This document shows, piece after piece, positions 1 through 8,467 of a stretch of DNA of 64,000 bases (position 1 is its first letter; each line of letters starts with the position of its first letter). The notes beneath the pieces were generated by a model, which worked only from the letters and a program-made list of their open reading frames with translations, searched no databases and had not been told where the DNA came from. The translations under genes and the position numbers were made by a program. The stretch is from RZZS01 sp964498755 (GTDB lineage: Bacteria > Pseudomonadota > Alphaproteobacteria > Micavibrionales > Micavibrionaceae), in assembly GCA_964498755.1 (NCBI GenBank), contig CAZCIB010000007.1:1-64000 (forward strand), given 5' to 3'.

Positions 1-28
1 TCACAGTCGTTCGCTTGCCGGGGATGAC
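1..28. repeat. Truncated copy of GTCA...TGAC palindromic repeat
   Basis: The first 28 bases end in a 17-base string (12-28) that is identical to the right end of the palindromic element at 23267-23384. The left part of this copy lies outside the window. The sequence is non-coding here and lies upstream of icd. Confidence 0.5.
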
Positions 29-138
29 GCCGCAGGATTACGCGTACATGCGGCGCATTTTGCGAGCATCTTGATTTCTTGAGCAATCACGTCATAGTTC
101 TAGGCAATGGAACAGACTTAAAGAGGGACGAAGCAGGC

Positions 139-1359
139 ATGACCAAAATCAAGGTAGACAATCCGGTTGTTGAAATCGACGGCGACGAAATGACCCGCGT
201 AATCTGGCAGGTCATCAAGGACAGGTTCATCTTTCCCTATCTGGATATTGACCTTGAATATTACGATCTGTCGATTGAAAACCGCGACGCGACCGACGAT
301 CAGGTCACAATAGACGCCGCCGAAGCGATAAAATCACACGGCGTGGGCGTCAAATGCGCGACGATTACGCCGGACGAGGCCCGCGTCGAGGAATTCGGCC
401 TCAAGAAAATGTGGCGCTCGCCGAACGGCACGATCCGCAATATACTGGGCGGCACGGTCTTCCGTGAGCCGATTACCTGCTCGAACATTCCCCGCTACGT
501 GCAGGGCTGGGAGCAGCCGATTATCATCGGGCGGCACGCCTTTGGCGATCAGTACAAGGCCACCGACATTAAAATTCCCGGCCCCGGCCGCCTGACGCTC
601 AAATACGAGCCGCAGGACGGCGGCCAGGCCCAGGAATACGAAGTCTTTAACTTCCCGAACAAGGGCGTTGCGCTCGGCATGTATAATCTGGACGAGTCGA
701 TTTACGGCTTCGCGCGCGCCTGTTTCAATTACGCGCTGCAACGCGGCTATCCGCTTTACATGTCGACAAAGAATACGATTTTGAAAGCCTATGACGGGCG
801 GTTCATTGAAATCTTTCAGGAAGTCTTTGAAAACGAATTCAAGCAGGAATTCGACCGGAAAGAACTGTGGTACGAGCACCGGCTTATTGATGACATGGTC
901 GCGCAGGCGATCAAGTCCAAAGGCGGTTTTGTCTGGGCCTGCAAGAACTATGACGGCGACGTGCAGTCCGATATCGTCGCGCAGGGCTTCGGCTCGCTCG
1001 GCCTGATGACGTCCGTTCTGCTGACGCCGGACGGTAAATGCGTCGAGGCCGAAGCCGCGCATGGCACGGTCACGCGCCATTTCCGCCAGTGGCAAAAAGG
1101 TGAGAAAACCTCGACCAACCCGATCGCCTCGATCTTCGCGTGGACGCGCGGGCTTAAATACCGCGGCCAGTTCGATGATAACGAGGACCTGCAGGATTTT
1201 GCGGACATGCTGGAGCGCGCCTGTATCGACACGGTTGAATCCGGAGCGATGACCAAAGACTTGGCCCTGCTCGTCGGCGGCGATCAGAAATGGCTGACCA
1301 CGGAAGAATACATGGACGCCGTTGAAAAACGCCTGAAAGAGCAAAAGCTAGCGGCCTGA
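139..1359 (+). CDS. icd: NADP-dependent isocitrate dehydrogenase
   Basis: Converts isocitrate to 2-oxoglutarate and CO2 with NADP+ in the TCA cycle, in the cytosol. The 406-residue product matches the usual ~405 residues of the eukaryote-like (dimeric) IDH type common in alphaproteobacteria. Diagnostic segments visible are VEIDGDEMTRVIWQ near the N-terminus, the substrate-binding loop RSPNGTIRNILGGTVF, STKNTILKAYDGRF in the middle, and AAHGTVTRHFR with NPIASIFAW near the C-terminus. The reading frame stays open upstream to a TTG at 79, but the ATG at 139 gives the family's normal N-terminus and has an AGAGG-like ribosome site about 12 bases upstream. It stands alone; the next gene is 180 bases away behind a palindromic repeat. 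Confidence 0.95.
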   Translation: MTKIKVDNPVVEIDGDEMTRVIWQVIKDRFIFPYLDIDLEYYDLSIENRDATDDQVTIDAAEAIKSHGVGVKCATITPDEARVEEFGLKKMWRSPNGTIRNILGGTVFREPITCSNIPRYVQGWEQPIIIGRHAFGDQYKATDIKIPGPGRLTLKYEPQDGGQAQEYEVFNFPNKGVALGMYNLDESIYGFARACFNYALQRGYPLYMSTKNTILKAYDGRFIEIFQEVFENEFKQEFDRKELWYEHRLIDDMVAQAIKSKGGFVWACKNYDGDVQSDIVAQGFGSLGLMTSVLLTPDGKCVEAEAAHGTVTRHFRQWQKGEKTSTNPIASIFAWTRGLKYRGQFDDNEDLQDFADMLERACIDTVESGAMTKDLALLVGGDQKWLTTEEYMDAVEKRLKEQKLAA

Positions 1360-1370
1360 ACATCCTTTAA

Positions 1371-1467
1371 GTCACCCGCGCGCCGCCTGACCCGCTGAAG
1401 TTTTAACGCGCCCCCGGCCTCCGCAGGGCAGGCGGCGCGCGCAAGCGCGAAAGCGGGCGAGCATGAC
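1371..1467. repeat. GC-rich palindromic repeat, GTCA...TGAC termini
   Basis: A 97-bp interrupted palindrome directly after icd. It begins GTCACCCGCGCG and ends GCGAGCATGAC. The arms include GCGCGCCGCCTG and CAGGCGGCGCGC. It shares the GTCA/TGAC termini and the CCCG-rich core with the copies at 19659, 22541 and 23267. Confidence 0.6.
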
Positions 1468-1540
1468 GTTTTTTTGTTGGCAGCAAAGCTTGAATTGATC
1501 CTTTATAGCTTTAACTACTAAATCAATGTACAATCACGCT

Positions 1541-2458
1541 ATGAAAAAACTGCTTCTCATACTGACTTTTTTGCTCGCCGCGCCCTTTGCGGCCCACGCC
1601 GCCTATGACAAGGATTACGTTGGCGAGATGAGCGTCCATAAAGCCGCGCATGAGGACGTTTTCGCCGATCTCGCGCGCAAACACGGCCTCGGCTATGTCG
1701 AAATGCGCGCGGCCAATCCCGGCATTGACCCCTGGCTGCCCGGCGCGGGAACGGAAATCCTGATCCCGGACATGCATCTTTTGCCCGAAGCTCCGCGCGA
1801 GGGCATCGTAATAAATCTGCCGGAGATGCGGCTATATTATTTCCCGGAAAACGGCGGCGTCCCGGAAGTCTATTCCATAGGCATCGGCCGCGAGGGACTT
1901 GATACGCCGCTTGGCGCGACAAAAGTTACCCGTAAAAAGGTCGGGCCAACATGGCGCCCGACGCAGCGCATGCGCGAAGAAGACCCGGAATTGCCGGAGT
2001 CCGTTCCGCCCGGCCCGGAAAATCCGCTCGGCACGCACGCCATTTATCTCGGCTGGCCGGCTTACCTGATCCACGGCACGCATCGTCCCTATGGCATTGG
2101 ACGGCGCGTCAGCAGCGGCTGTATTCGCCTGTATCCGGAAGGCATTATCGAGCTTTATGATAAGGTCGAAGTCGGCGACAAGGTTACGGTCGTTGACCAG
2201 CCGATCAAGGTTGGCTGGAAAGAGGACGCGCTTTATCTCGAGGCCCACCCCTCAACCCAGCAGGCCGATCAGGTCGAAGTCGAGGGCGAGCCGACGAATT
2301 TCCGCCTGAGCGAGGAGGAAATGCACCGCATTCTAGAAGCGGCGGGACCCTACACGGAAGAACTTGACTGGCCGGAAATCCGCCGCGCCATCCGCGAGCG
2401 CCGCGGCTACCCGGTCGTTATCGCGACAAGACCGGATAAGGAAGCGTCGTTGAATTAA
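1541..2458 (+). CDS. L,D-transpeptidase (YkuD domain), exported
   Basis: Predicted periplasmic enzyme that makes 3-3 peptidoglycan cross-links or attaches proteins to peptidoglycan. The 305-residue product starts with a classical signal peptide (MKKLLLILTFLLAAPFAAHA, cleavage after residue 20). A LysM-like segment follows (about residues 35-80, ending GTEILIPDMH). The YkuD domain begins near GIVINLPEMRLYYFP, and its catalytic motif HGTHRPYGIGRRVSSGCIRL carries the active-site Cys. The C-terminal ~70 residues are a family-typical acidic extension. The ATG at 1541 is chosen over an in-frame ATG five codons upstream because it starts the signal peptide cleanly. It is a single gene, convergent with the M48-like gene 3 bases downstream. 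Which cross-link it makes cannot be told from sequence. Confidence 0.9.
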   Translation: MKKLLLILTFLLAAPFAAHAAYDKDYVGEMSVHKAAHEDVFADLARKHGLGYVEMRAANPGIDPWLPGAGTEILIPDMHLLPEAPREGIVINLPEMRLYYFPENGGVPEVYSIGIGREGLDTPLGATKVTRKKVGPTWRPTQRMREEDPELPESVPPGPENPLGTHAIYLGWPAYLIHGTHRPYGIGRRVSSGCIRLYPEGIIELYDKVEVGDKVTVVDQPIKVGWKEDALYLEAHPSTQQADQVEVEGEPTNFRLSEEEMHRILEAAGPYTEELDWPEIRRAIRERRGYPVVIATRPDKEASLN

Positions 2459-2461
2459 CGG

Positions 2462-3400
2462 TCAGGCCGCATCATAATTCAGCGCATCAAGCAAGGCTTT
2501 TTTGACTTTGTCATCTGCCATACCCTGCTCGCGCGCTACAGCTGCCATATGAATAACAGAGGTCCGCAATGTCGGATGCGTTGCAAAGAAAATGTTTGGC
2601 CATCTTTTCTGGGCTTGCTCATTAAAGTAGGAGCGGCTTTCGCCTTTCTTCGACATGGCCGCGAGTCCTGAAATGCCTGCAAGAGGATCTCCTAGCCCGC
2701 AGGCATAAGTATCTGCCTGAATTTCACTGTGGCGGCTTTGCGCGGTGCACGCGCATAAAGCGATCATGCAAGCGACCGCAAGACATATATCTTCCGTAGG
2801 AAAAGAAGCAGGCGCGCCCATTACGGCGTTTACGACACCGCCAATAAACTCTTCAGCAAAAGCGAAGCACGCGCCTAAACCCGCAACATTTCGGGGGTTG
2901 TTTCGTTTGGATGTCAGATCTCCATTTATGTAGTGGCCGATCTCATGCGCCAGAGTGTGTTCCAGCTGCGCGGCATTCAAGCAAGCGCGCAATTTGGGCG
3001 TTGTTGCAAGAAAAAAAGCTTTTTTACCGTTCACTGTGCGTACGACAATAGAAGCGTCTATTTTTGCTTTTTCGTTTAAGTCATTTTTGAGAACGGGACG
3101 CTCTTCATAAGGAATACCAGCTTTTTCGTAGAGTTTCTCGGCAATTTTTGCCAGCTGACTTGAGTTGGGATCTTCCATATCGAGATCCTCGTATGGCAGG
3201 TCAGCGAAATCAGGATCATTTTCAGCGTTGGTGAGCAAGCTGTTTGCGAGTGTCCGGTCAATTCCAAACAGGAAACACGCGCTGGCTGCAGCGCCAACGC
3301 AAAAGACAAGTGGCGAAGCAACAAGACTTAATGCGGCTGTAGCCATAGTTGCGCAAGCCATTTTCAGCCTGAACGATGTTTCCTGATCTGATACTGACAT
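2462..3400 (-). CDS. M48-like zinc metallopeptidase, membrane-associated
   Basis: A 312-residue protein with the gluzincin signature HEIGHYINGD (HExxH) near residue 150. A downstream EIQADTYACG (ExxAD type) supplies the third zinc ligand, the combination found in M48/HtpX-like peptidases. Residues 12-48 are hydrophobic and can form one or two N-terminal membrane segments. A second hydrophobic stretch lies between the two zinc motifs, as in Ste24/HtpX proteins. The remaining sequence is not close to any subfamily I recognise, so substrate and role are unknown. Overlap with the convergent L,D-transpeptidase is avoided by 3 bases. Base composition is less GC-rich than its neighbours, as in other minus-strand orphan genes of this window. 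Confidence 0.75.
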   Translation of the reverse strand: MSVSDQETSFRLKMACATMATAALSLVASPLVFCVGAAASACFLFGIDRTLANSLLTNAENDPDFADLPYEDLDMEDPNSSQLAKIAEKLYEKAGIPYEERPVLKNDLNEKAKIDASIVVRTVNGKKAFFLATTPKLRACLNAAQLEHTLAHEIGHYINGDLTSKRNNPRNVAGLGACFAFAEEFIGGVVNAVMGAPASFPTEDICLAVACMIALCACTAQSRHSEIQADTYACGLGDPLAGISGLAAMSKKGESRSYFNEQAQKRWPNIFFATHPTLRTSVIHMAAVAREQGMADDKVKKALLDALNYDAA

Positions 3401-3466
3401 TTTTTATATGTAAACAAAAAGCGCGACAAATGCAACAGCTATAAGAAGCTGGAGAGCAATTTGTTA

Positions 3467-3841
3467 TTAACTCTCAATCGTCTCAACTTCTTCCCGCAAG
3501 CGTTCAAGAACGCGATTGAACAGGCCGCTTTTGGCGATGCGCCCGGATTTTTCCTTGTAAAGCTCGTACATCACGGTCTGGGGGCCGACGCGGCGGATCA
3601 CGAAAGCAAGATAAGGCGCATGATCCGGCGTCTTGCAGTAGGAGAATGTCGCGAGCCCCGCATCGAAATCGCAGTCCACCGCCCGGTGCATCAGCTTTTT
3701 ATCGGCGACGGCGCGGCTGTAGATTTCGTCGAGCCTGCGGAATTCGGCTTGCGTAAAACCGCTGATCCGCTGCGCGTTCGGATTGTTAATCACATGAAAA
3801 GGCATAGATAAAAGGATACCATAACGGATCAAAAAATGCAT
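3467..3841 (-). CDS. Conserved hypothetical protein, ~124 residues
   Basis: A small protein without signal peptide of recognised type; residues 1-12 are hydrophobic but the body (from MPFHVINNPNAQR) looks cytosolic. I recognise no domain. The start at 3841 is preferred because an AGAGGAG ribosome site lies about 6 bases upstream; a later in-frame ATG at 3805 lacks one, and a longer frame reaching 3889 would run into the leader of the divergent gene at 3913. It is transcribed away from the yfgM-bamB-der cluster, so the 71-base gap to 3913 probably holds promoters for both directions. Confidence 0.65.
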   Translation of the reverse strand: MHFLIRYGILLSMPFHVINNPNAQRISGFTQAEFRRLDEIYSRAVADKKLMHRAVDCDFDAGLATFSYCKTPDHAPYLAFVIRRVGPQTVMYELYKEKSGRIAKSGLFNRVLERLREEVETIES

Positions 3842-3912
3842 GAATTCTCCTCTGGCCTTGCGCGTAAAAAGCGTTAATATGTGCAGCATGCAAACCGGAA
3901 AGAGGAAGACTT

Positions 3913-4599
3913 ATGGCGGATATTTTTCAGGACGTGGATGAAGCGCTCAAGCAGGAGCGAATGGCGAAGTTCTGGAAGGAAAACGGGCCCTTTATCATCG
4001 GCGCGGCGATTTTGACGATTGTCCTGACCGCCGGCGTCAACGGCTACCGCGCTTGGAATACGAGCCAGAACCAGCAAAATACGGCCTTGCTGCTACAGGC
4101 GGCGGAAAGCCAAAATCCTGTTGACGCGCTTGAAAAAGCCTCGGCGGACCTGCGCCCCGGTCAGCGCGGCGTTGCGCTTTTGACGGCCGCCAATGAGGCG
4201 CTTGACGCTGACGACATGGACAAGGCCGAAGAGCTTTATCAAAAGCTTGCGATGGACACGTCCGTTCCGGACCTCATTAGGGATTTCGCCGCGATCAAGT
4301 TGACGTCCCTGATGCTTGATAGCGAGGCCCATGCCGACCCGGAGGCGTTTTACGCGCTTCTCTCGCCCGTTACGGATAAAAGCAAAAGTCCCTGGCAGGC
4401 GCATGCGCATCTTCAGACCGCGCTCGTCGCCGCGCACCTTGAAGATAACTATGAGCGCGCTGTGGAGGCCGCGCAAAACGCCGCAGCGGTTGAAAATGTC
4501 GAGCCCTCCTTGAAAAACCGCGCGGACGCGCTGGCGCATATCTATGCGCAGCGCCTGCAAAACCAGACCGAAAGTACGAACGGTGAAAAAAATGAATAA
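3913..4599 (+). CDS. YfgM-like TPR protein, inner-membrane anchored
   Basis: A 228-residue protein with a short cytoplasmic N-terminus, one membrane segment (about residues 24-46, PFIIGAAILTIVLTAGVNGY) and a periplasmic helical-repeat domain of the tetratricopeptide-like YfgM/DUF2133 family. In Enterobacteria YfgM associates with SecYEG and periplasmic chaperones, and the gene order yfgM-bamB-der is conserved; the same order is seen here, which supports the assignment. The last codons overlap the start of bamB (ATGAATAA), indicating translational coupling. The start ATG follows GGAAAGAGGAAG. The exact binding partner is inferred from family knowledge only. Confidence 0.85.
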   Translation: MADIFQDVDEALKQERMAKFWKENGPFIIGAAILTIVLTAGVNGYRAWNTSQNQQNTALLLQAAESQNPVDALEKASADLRPGQRGVALLTAANEALDADDMDKAEELYQKLAMDTSVPDLIRDFAAIKLTSLMLDSEAHADPEAFYALLSPVTDKSKSPWQAHAHLQTALVAAHLEDNYERAVEAAQNAAAVENVEPSLKNRADALAHIYAQRLQNQTESTNGEKNE

Positions 4600-5902
4600 G
4601 TTTTTTCTTGTCCTGCCAGCCGTATTTGTAATCTCCGGTTGCACGACCGTTGGCGATCTTTTTTCCTCGGACGAAAAACCGCTGGAAGGCGAGCGTATTT
4701 CCGTCCTCGAATTGCAAAAAGAACTCGAGCCTGATGATATCGCGCTTGACGCAATGGGGTTCATCGCGCCGAGTCCGTGGAAAAACGAGTTCTGGCCGCA
4801 GGCCGGGGGCTACCCCAACCATTCGATGCAGAACCTCGCGCTGTCCAGCGACGAACTGAAGCGCGTCTGGCGCGCCGACATTGGACAGGGCGGCAGCGAC
4901 GCCTTGCCCCTGACCGCACAGCCGATCATTGTAGACGGCAGGGCCTTCACGCTGGATACGGATTCGACCGTTACCGCCTTTGACATCGCGAACGGAGAGC
5001 GGATCTGGAGCGCCAGCGTCCGCCCGGAAAACGAAGACGACGCCGTTATTGGCGGCGGCGTATCCTATTCCGCCGGCGTCCTTTACGTCACGAACGGCTA
5101 TGACGAGGTTCTGGCGATGTCGCCGGAGGACGGGACCGTCAAATGGCGTCGTCCCCTGCCAGCGCCCGCGCGCGCCGCGCCGACGATTATGAACGGGCGC
5201 GTCTTCGTTACAACGCTCGATAACCGCGTTCTGGCGATTGATAACGAAACCGGAACCACCATGTGGGAACACGCGGCGCTGGCGGAGAACGCCGGCCTGA
5301 TCGGGGCCGCAAGTCCGGCGGCGAACCACGATATCGTCGTACCCGTGTTCTCTTCGGGTGAAATTTTCGCCCTGCGGATAGAAAACGGCTCCGTAGCATG
5401 GTCGGATAATCTGTCCGCAGTCCGCAGCTATGGGGGCTTGTCGAGCCTGTCCGACATCACCGGCCTGCCGGTTCTGGATAAAGGGCTGATCTTCGCCGTG
5501 AGCTTCAGCGGCCGCCTTGTCGCCATTGACGAGCGCACCGGGAGCCGCGCCTGGCAGCGCGAAGTCAGCAGCGCGCACACGCCCTGGGTCGCCGGAAATC
5601 ATATCTTTATTACGTCCTCCGACAACAAGCTCGTCGCGCTTGGCCGGGATAACGGCGCCATTCGCTGGGTCACGGATCTCAACAGGGGTGAAAAAGACGA
5701 TTCCCTCTGGACCGGGCCGGTCCTTGCGGGCGGACGTCTGATTGTGATGAACGGGAAAGGCCGCGCCGCTGAATACGCGCCCGATACGGGTGAGCTTCTC
5801 CGCGAATGGTCGGTCGGCGGCCCCGTCACTCTTTCGCCAATTGTCGCGGGCGGAACGCTCTATGTTCTGATCGATAACGGAACGCTGGCGGCGTACCGGT
5901 AA
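4592..5902 (+). CDS. bamB: Outer membrane assembly lipoprotein BamB
   Basis: Lipoprotein of the BAM complex, which folds beta-barrel proteins into the outer membrane. The 436-residue product has a lipoprotein signal with the lipobox ISGC at residue ~18, then a PQQ/WD-like eight-bladed beta-propeller. Repeated blade motifs such as GAIRWVTDL, GTVKWRRPLP and GTTMWEHAAL are visible. The start overlaps the end of the YfgM-like gene by 8 bases and der follows after a 74-base repeat, matching the classic yfgM-bamB-der block. An upstream in-frame start at 4544 would place 16 extra charged residues before the lipoprotein signal and is rejected. Confidence 0.92.
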   Translation: MNKFFLVLPAVFVISGCTTVGDLFSSDEKPLEGERISVLELQKELEPDDIALDAMGFIAPSPWKNEFWPQAGGYPNHSMQNLALSSDELKRVWRADIGQGGSDALPLTAQPIIVDGRAFTLDTDSTVTAFDIANGERIWSASVRPENEDDAVIGGGVSYSAGVLYVTNGYDEVLAMSPEDGTVKWRRPLPAPARAAPTIMNGRVFVTTLDNRVLAIDNETGTTMWEHAALAENAGLIGAASPAANHDIVVPVFSSGEIFALRIENGSVAWSDNLSAVRSYGGLSSLSDITGLPVLDKGLIFAVSFSGRLVAIDERTGSRAWQREVSSAHTPWVAGNHIFITSSDNKLVALGRDNGAIRWVTDLNRGEKDDSLWTGPVLAGGRLIVMNGKGRAAEYAPDTGELLREWSVGGPVTLSPIVAGGTLYVLIDNGTLAAYR

Positions 5903-5904
5903 TG

Positions 5905-5974
5905 AGTTGGCAGTGGACAGTTGGCGGTAATTCAGTTATCTAACTGCCAACTGTTAACTACCAACCGCCAACTG
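5905..5974. repeat. TTGGC[A/G]GT multi-copy inverted/tandem repeat
   Basis: A 70-bp stretch filling the whole bamB-der gap. It is built from about five copies of an AGTTGGC(A/G)GT-type unit, two forward on the left and three inverted on the right (CAACTGCCAACT-like). The arms can pair. It ends 2 bases before the der ATG, so der has no separate Shine-Dalgarno outside the repeat. Confidence 0.7.
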
Positions 5975-5976
5975 AG

Positions 5977-7416
5977 ATGCTCACCATCGCCATCATAGGC
6001 CGGCCCAATGTCGGCAAATCGACGCTATTCAACCGCCTGTCCCGAAAGAAACTCGCGATTGTCGACGATACGCCGGGCGTGACGCGTGACTGGCGCGAGT
6101 CCGAGGGTTCTATAGCGGGCGAGCCCGTGCGCCTGATCGATACGGCGGGGCTGGAGGAAGCTTTCGACGATTCCATACAGGGCCGGATGCGCAGGCAGAC
6201 CGAGGGCGCGCTGGAGCACGCGGACGCCGTGCTCTTTGTCGTTGACGGGCGCAGCGGGATCACCCCGACGGACGAGCATTTCGCGAACTGGGTCCGTAAA
6301 CTGGGCAAGCCCGTGGTTCTCGCCGTCAATAAATGCGAAAGCGAAGCGGTCGCCGATAACGCGCTTGCGGAGGCGTGGTCGCTCGGACTTGGCGAGCCGC
6401 TTGCGATGTCCGCCGAGCACGGGCTTGGTCTGGCCGATCTTTATCAGGCGTTTGCGCCATACTTTACCGAAACAAATCAAGACCCCCCACCCAACCCTCC
6501 CCCGCCTGCGGGGGAGGGCAGCGAAGCCGGTGGGAGCTTTTTTTCAGAAGACGACATCGACGCCCTTGAAGGCGTGGAAGCCGACGCGGAGCCGGAGCCG
6601 GAAGAGGATACGAAGCCCATCAAAATCGCCATCTGCGGGCGGCCCAATGTCGGCAAGTCCACGCTTGTGAACGCGATCTTGGAGGACGAACGCGTCATGA
6701 CCGGTCCGGAGGCGGGCGTTACGCGCGACGCCATCGCCGTCGACTGGGCGTATGAAGGGCGCAAGATCAAGCTCGTCGATACGGCGGGTCTGCGGCGCAA
6801 GGCGCGCGTCGAAGAGAAAATCGAGCGCATGGCCGTGGACGATACCATGCGCGCGATCAGGCTGGCGCAGGTGGTTATTCTCGTTATTGACGGCGCGGTT
6901 TCGGTCGATAAACAGGATCTGGCCATCGCGCGGCGCATTACCGATGAAGGGCGCGCGCTCGTCCTTGCGATCAATAAATGGGATCTGGTCAAAGACAAAA
7001 AGCAAATCCTGGAAGACATTGATTACCGGCTGGAACGCTCGCTGGCGCAGGTCCGGAATATTCCCAAAGTTCCGCTTTCCGCGCTGAAGGGCACGCAAAT
7101 ACCTCTGCTGATGGAAACCGTTCTTGAAACATACGCGAAATGGAACAAGCGCATTTCCACAGGCCGCCTGAACCGCTGGATTTCGGCCGCAGTTCAGGCC
7201 AATCCGCCGCCTCTGACCCAAGGCAAGCCGAACAAAATCAGATACGTTACGCAGATCAAATCGCGTCCGCCGACCTTCGCGGTCTGGGTTTCCCGGCCCG
7301 ACGATATACCGGATATGTATAAACGATTTTTGATAAACGGGATCAGGGCGACGTTTGAAATTGACGGCGTTCCGCTGCGCCTACTTGTCCGGACGAGTAA
7401 AAATCCCTATGTATAG
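5977..7416 (+). CDS. der: Ribosome biogenesis GTPase Der (EngA)
   Basis: Essential double GTPase that acts in maturation of the 50S ribosomal subunit. Two G domains are visible, each with the P-loop GRPNVGKST (residues ~9 and ~218), DTPGVTRD/DTAGL switch motifs and NKCE or NKWD guanine-specificity motifs. A C-terminal KH-like domain ends with the family's RNPY-like basic tail (here TSKNPYV). The length of 479 exceeds a minimal Der because the linker between the G domains holds an acidic stretch and, at about residues 169-188, a Pro/Gly-rich insertion encoded by a GC palindrome (see repeat at 6482). The gene follows bamB in the conserved order. Confidence 0.95.
   Translation: MLTIAIIGRPNVGKSTLFNRLSRKKLAIVDDTPGVTRDWRESEGSIAGEPVRLIDTAGLEEAFDDSIQGRMRRQTEGALEHADAVLFVVDGRSGITPTDEHFANWVRKLGKPVVLAVNKCESEAVADNALAEAWSLGLGEPLAMSAEHGLGLADLYQAFAPYFTETNQDPPPNPPPPAGEGSEAGGSFFSEDDIDALEGVEADAEPEPEEDTKPIKIAICGRPNVGKSTLVNAILEDERVMTGPEAGVTRDAIAVDWAYEGRKIKLVDTAGLRRKARVEEKIERMAVDDTMRAIRLAQVVILVIDGAVSVDKQDLAIARRITDEGRALVLAINKWDLVKDKKQILEDIDYRLERSLAQVRNIPKVPLSALKGTQIPLLMETVLETYAKWNKRISTGRLNRWISAAVQANPPPLTQGKPNKIRYVTQIKSRPPTFAVWVSRPDDIPDMYKRFLINGIRATFEIDGVPLRLLVRTSKNPYV
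6482..6537. repeat. CCCTCCCCC/GGGGGAGGG palindrome inserted in der
   Basis: The core is a 9-bp inverted repeat, CCCTCCCCC (6495-6503) and GGGGGAGGG (6510-6518), with outer arms CCCACCC and GGTGGGA. It is translated in frame as a Pro/Gly-rich segment in the Der linker. Related intergenic copies flank the symporter gene (25823-25890 and 27281-27378). Confidence 0.65.
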
Positions 7417-7450
7417 GTCATTCAATAAAATCTTATGAGGAGAAGAAAAC

Positions 7451-8308
7451 ATGGATTTTACTCTAGATGAAGGCATTGCTCTGCTGACGCTCTGGGGCAT
7501 GCGGGTTTTAAGCGCGATTTTGATCCTGATCGCCGGATGGATTATCGGCAACTGGATCAGCAAGCGCATCAAAAGCGTTAAAAAACTCGACGGCACGCTG
7601 TGCGTTTTCCTGAGCGGACTGGCGAAATACGCTGTTTTATCCGTGGCCGTCGTGACGGTTCTCGCGCAGTTCGGCGTGCAGACAGCCTCGCTCATCGCGG
7701 TGCTCGGCGCCGCCGGCCTTGCGATTGGTCTGGCGTTACAGGGGACGCTCAGCAACGTGGCCGCTGGCATGATGATGCTGATTTTGCGTCCGTTTAACGT
7801 AGGCGACTACATCGTCGCCGGAAATATCGGCGGCACGGTCAACTCGCTCGGCCTTTTCGGCACGGAGCTGACCACGCCGGATAACGTTTACGTCTTCGCG
7901 CCGAACAGCGCGATCTGGAACTCGGATATCGTTAATTATTCGCGTAACCTTCACCGCCGTCAGGATTTTGTCGTATCCATCAGCTACAGCGACGACATGG
8001 ATAAAACCATGAAAGTCCTGCAGGAGTTGACGGATAAAGAGGACCGCCTGATCCGCACCGAAGGCAAGGAACCGCAGGTTATGGTCTCAAACCTCGGCGA
8101 CTTCTCGGTTGACCTGATCGTGCGCGTCTGGTCGCTGGGATCGGATTACTGGCAGCTGCAATGGGATATGACCAAGGCGATCAAGGAAACGCTTGATAAT
8201 AACGGCATCACCATTCCGTTCCCGACGCGCACCGTCCAGACCATTCAGGACAACGAAGAGCAGGAAAAGAAACCGGCAAAGAAGACGACTGCGAAGAAAG
8301 CGGCGTAG
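7451..8308 (+). CDS. Small-conductance mechanosensitive channel, MscS family
   Basis: Inner-membrane channel that opens under membrane tension during osmotic downshock. The 285-residue product has three transmembrane helices (about residues 15-35, 60-80, 85-115). The third is the pore helix, with the Ala/Gly pattern GAAGLAIGLALQGTLSNVAAG typical of MscS. The cytoplasmic beta domain follows (RPFNVGDYIVAGNIGGTV), and the protein ends with a Lys/Ala-rich tail. GAGGAGAAGAAAAC lies directly before the ATG. A strong terminator follows at 8328, so this gene is a single transcription unit or the last gene of the der cluster. Confidence 0.92.
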   Translation: MDFTLDEGIALLTLWGMRVLSAILILIAGWIIGNWISKRIKSVKKLDGTLCVFLSGLAKYAVLSVAVVTVLAQFGVQTASLIAVLGAAGLAIGLALQGTLSNVAAGMMMLILRPFNVGDYIVAGNIGGTVNSLGLFGTELTTPDNVYVFAPNSAIWNSDIVNYSRNLHRRQDFVVSISYSDDMDKTMKVLQELTDKEDRLIRTEGKEPQVMVSNLGDFSVDLIVRVWSLGSDYWQLQWDMTKAIKETLDNNGITIPFPTRTVQTIQDNEEQEKKPAKKTTAKKAA

Positions 8309-8327
8309 CTTTATTTTACTGTCTTTT

Positions 8328-8364
8328 AAGAGGCGCCAGCCAGCCCGGCTCGCGCCTCTTTTTT
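8328..8364 (+). terminator. Rho-independent terminator after mscS-like gene
   Basis: A 9-bp perfect stem, AAGAGGCGC (8328-8336) and GCGCCTCTT (8352-8360), with a 15-base loop, followed by a T run (through 8364). Confidence 0.85.
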
Positions 8365-8467
8365 CACTGGTCGTTCTGTGCGAATTCTACAGTCGTCTGA
8401 GTAAATCATTACACACAATCTTGTCCATCCTGCTTTCTTTCCATGCCGAAAGGCTGTGAAAGAGCTG

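Noticed and set aside
334..1344. Long antisense frame (336 codons) opposite icd
   Set aside because: It is a shadow of the strongly conserved icd gene caused by GC-rich third positions; no family resemblance or ribosome site.
4370..5602. 410-codon antisense frame opposite bamB
   Set aside because: Lies wholly over the yfgM-like/bamB genes, which have clear families; composition is Arg-rich as expected of a shadow.
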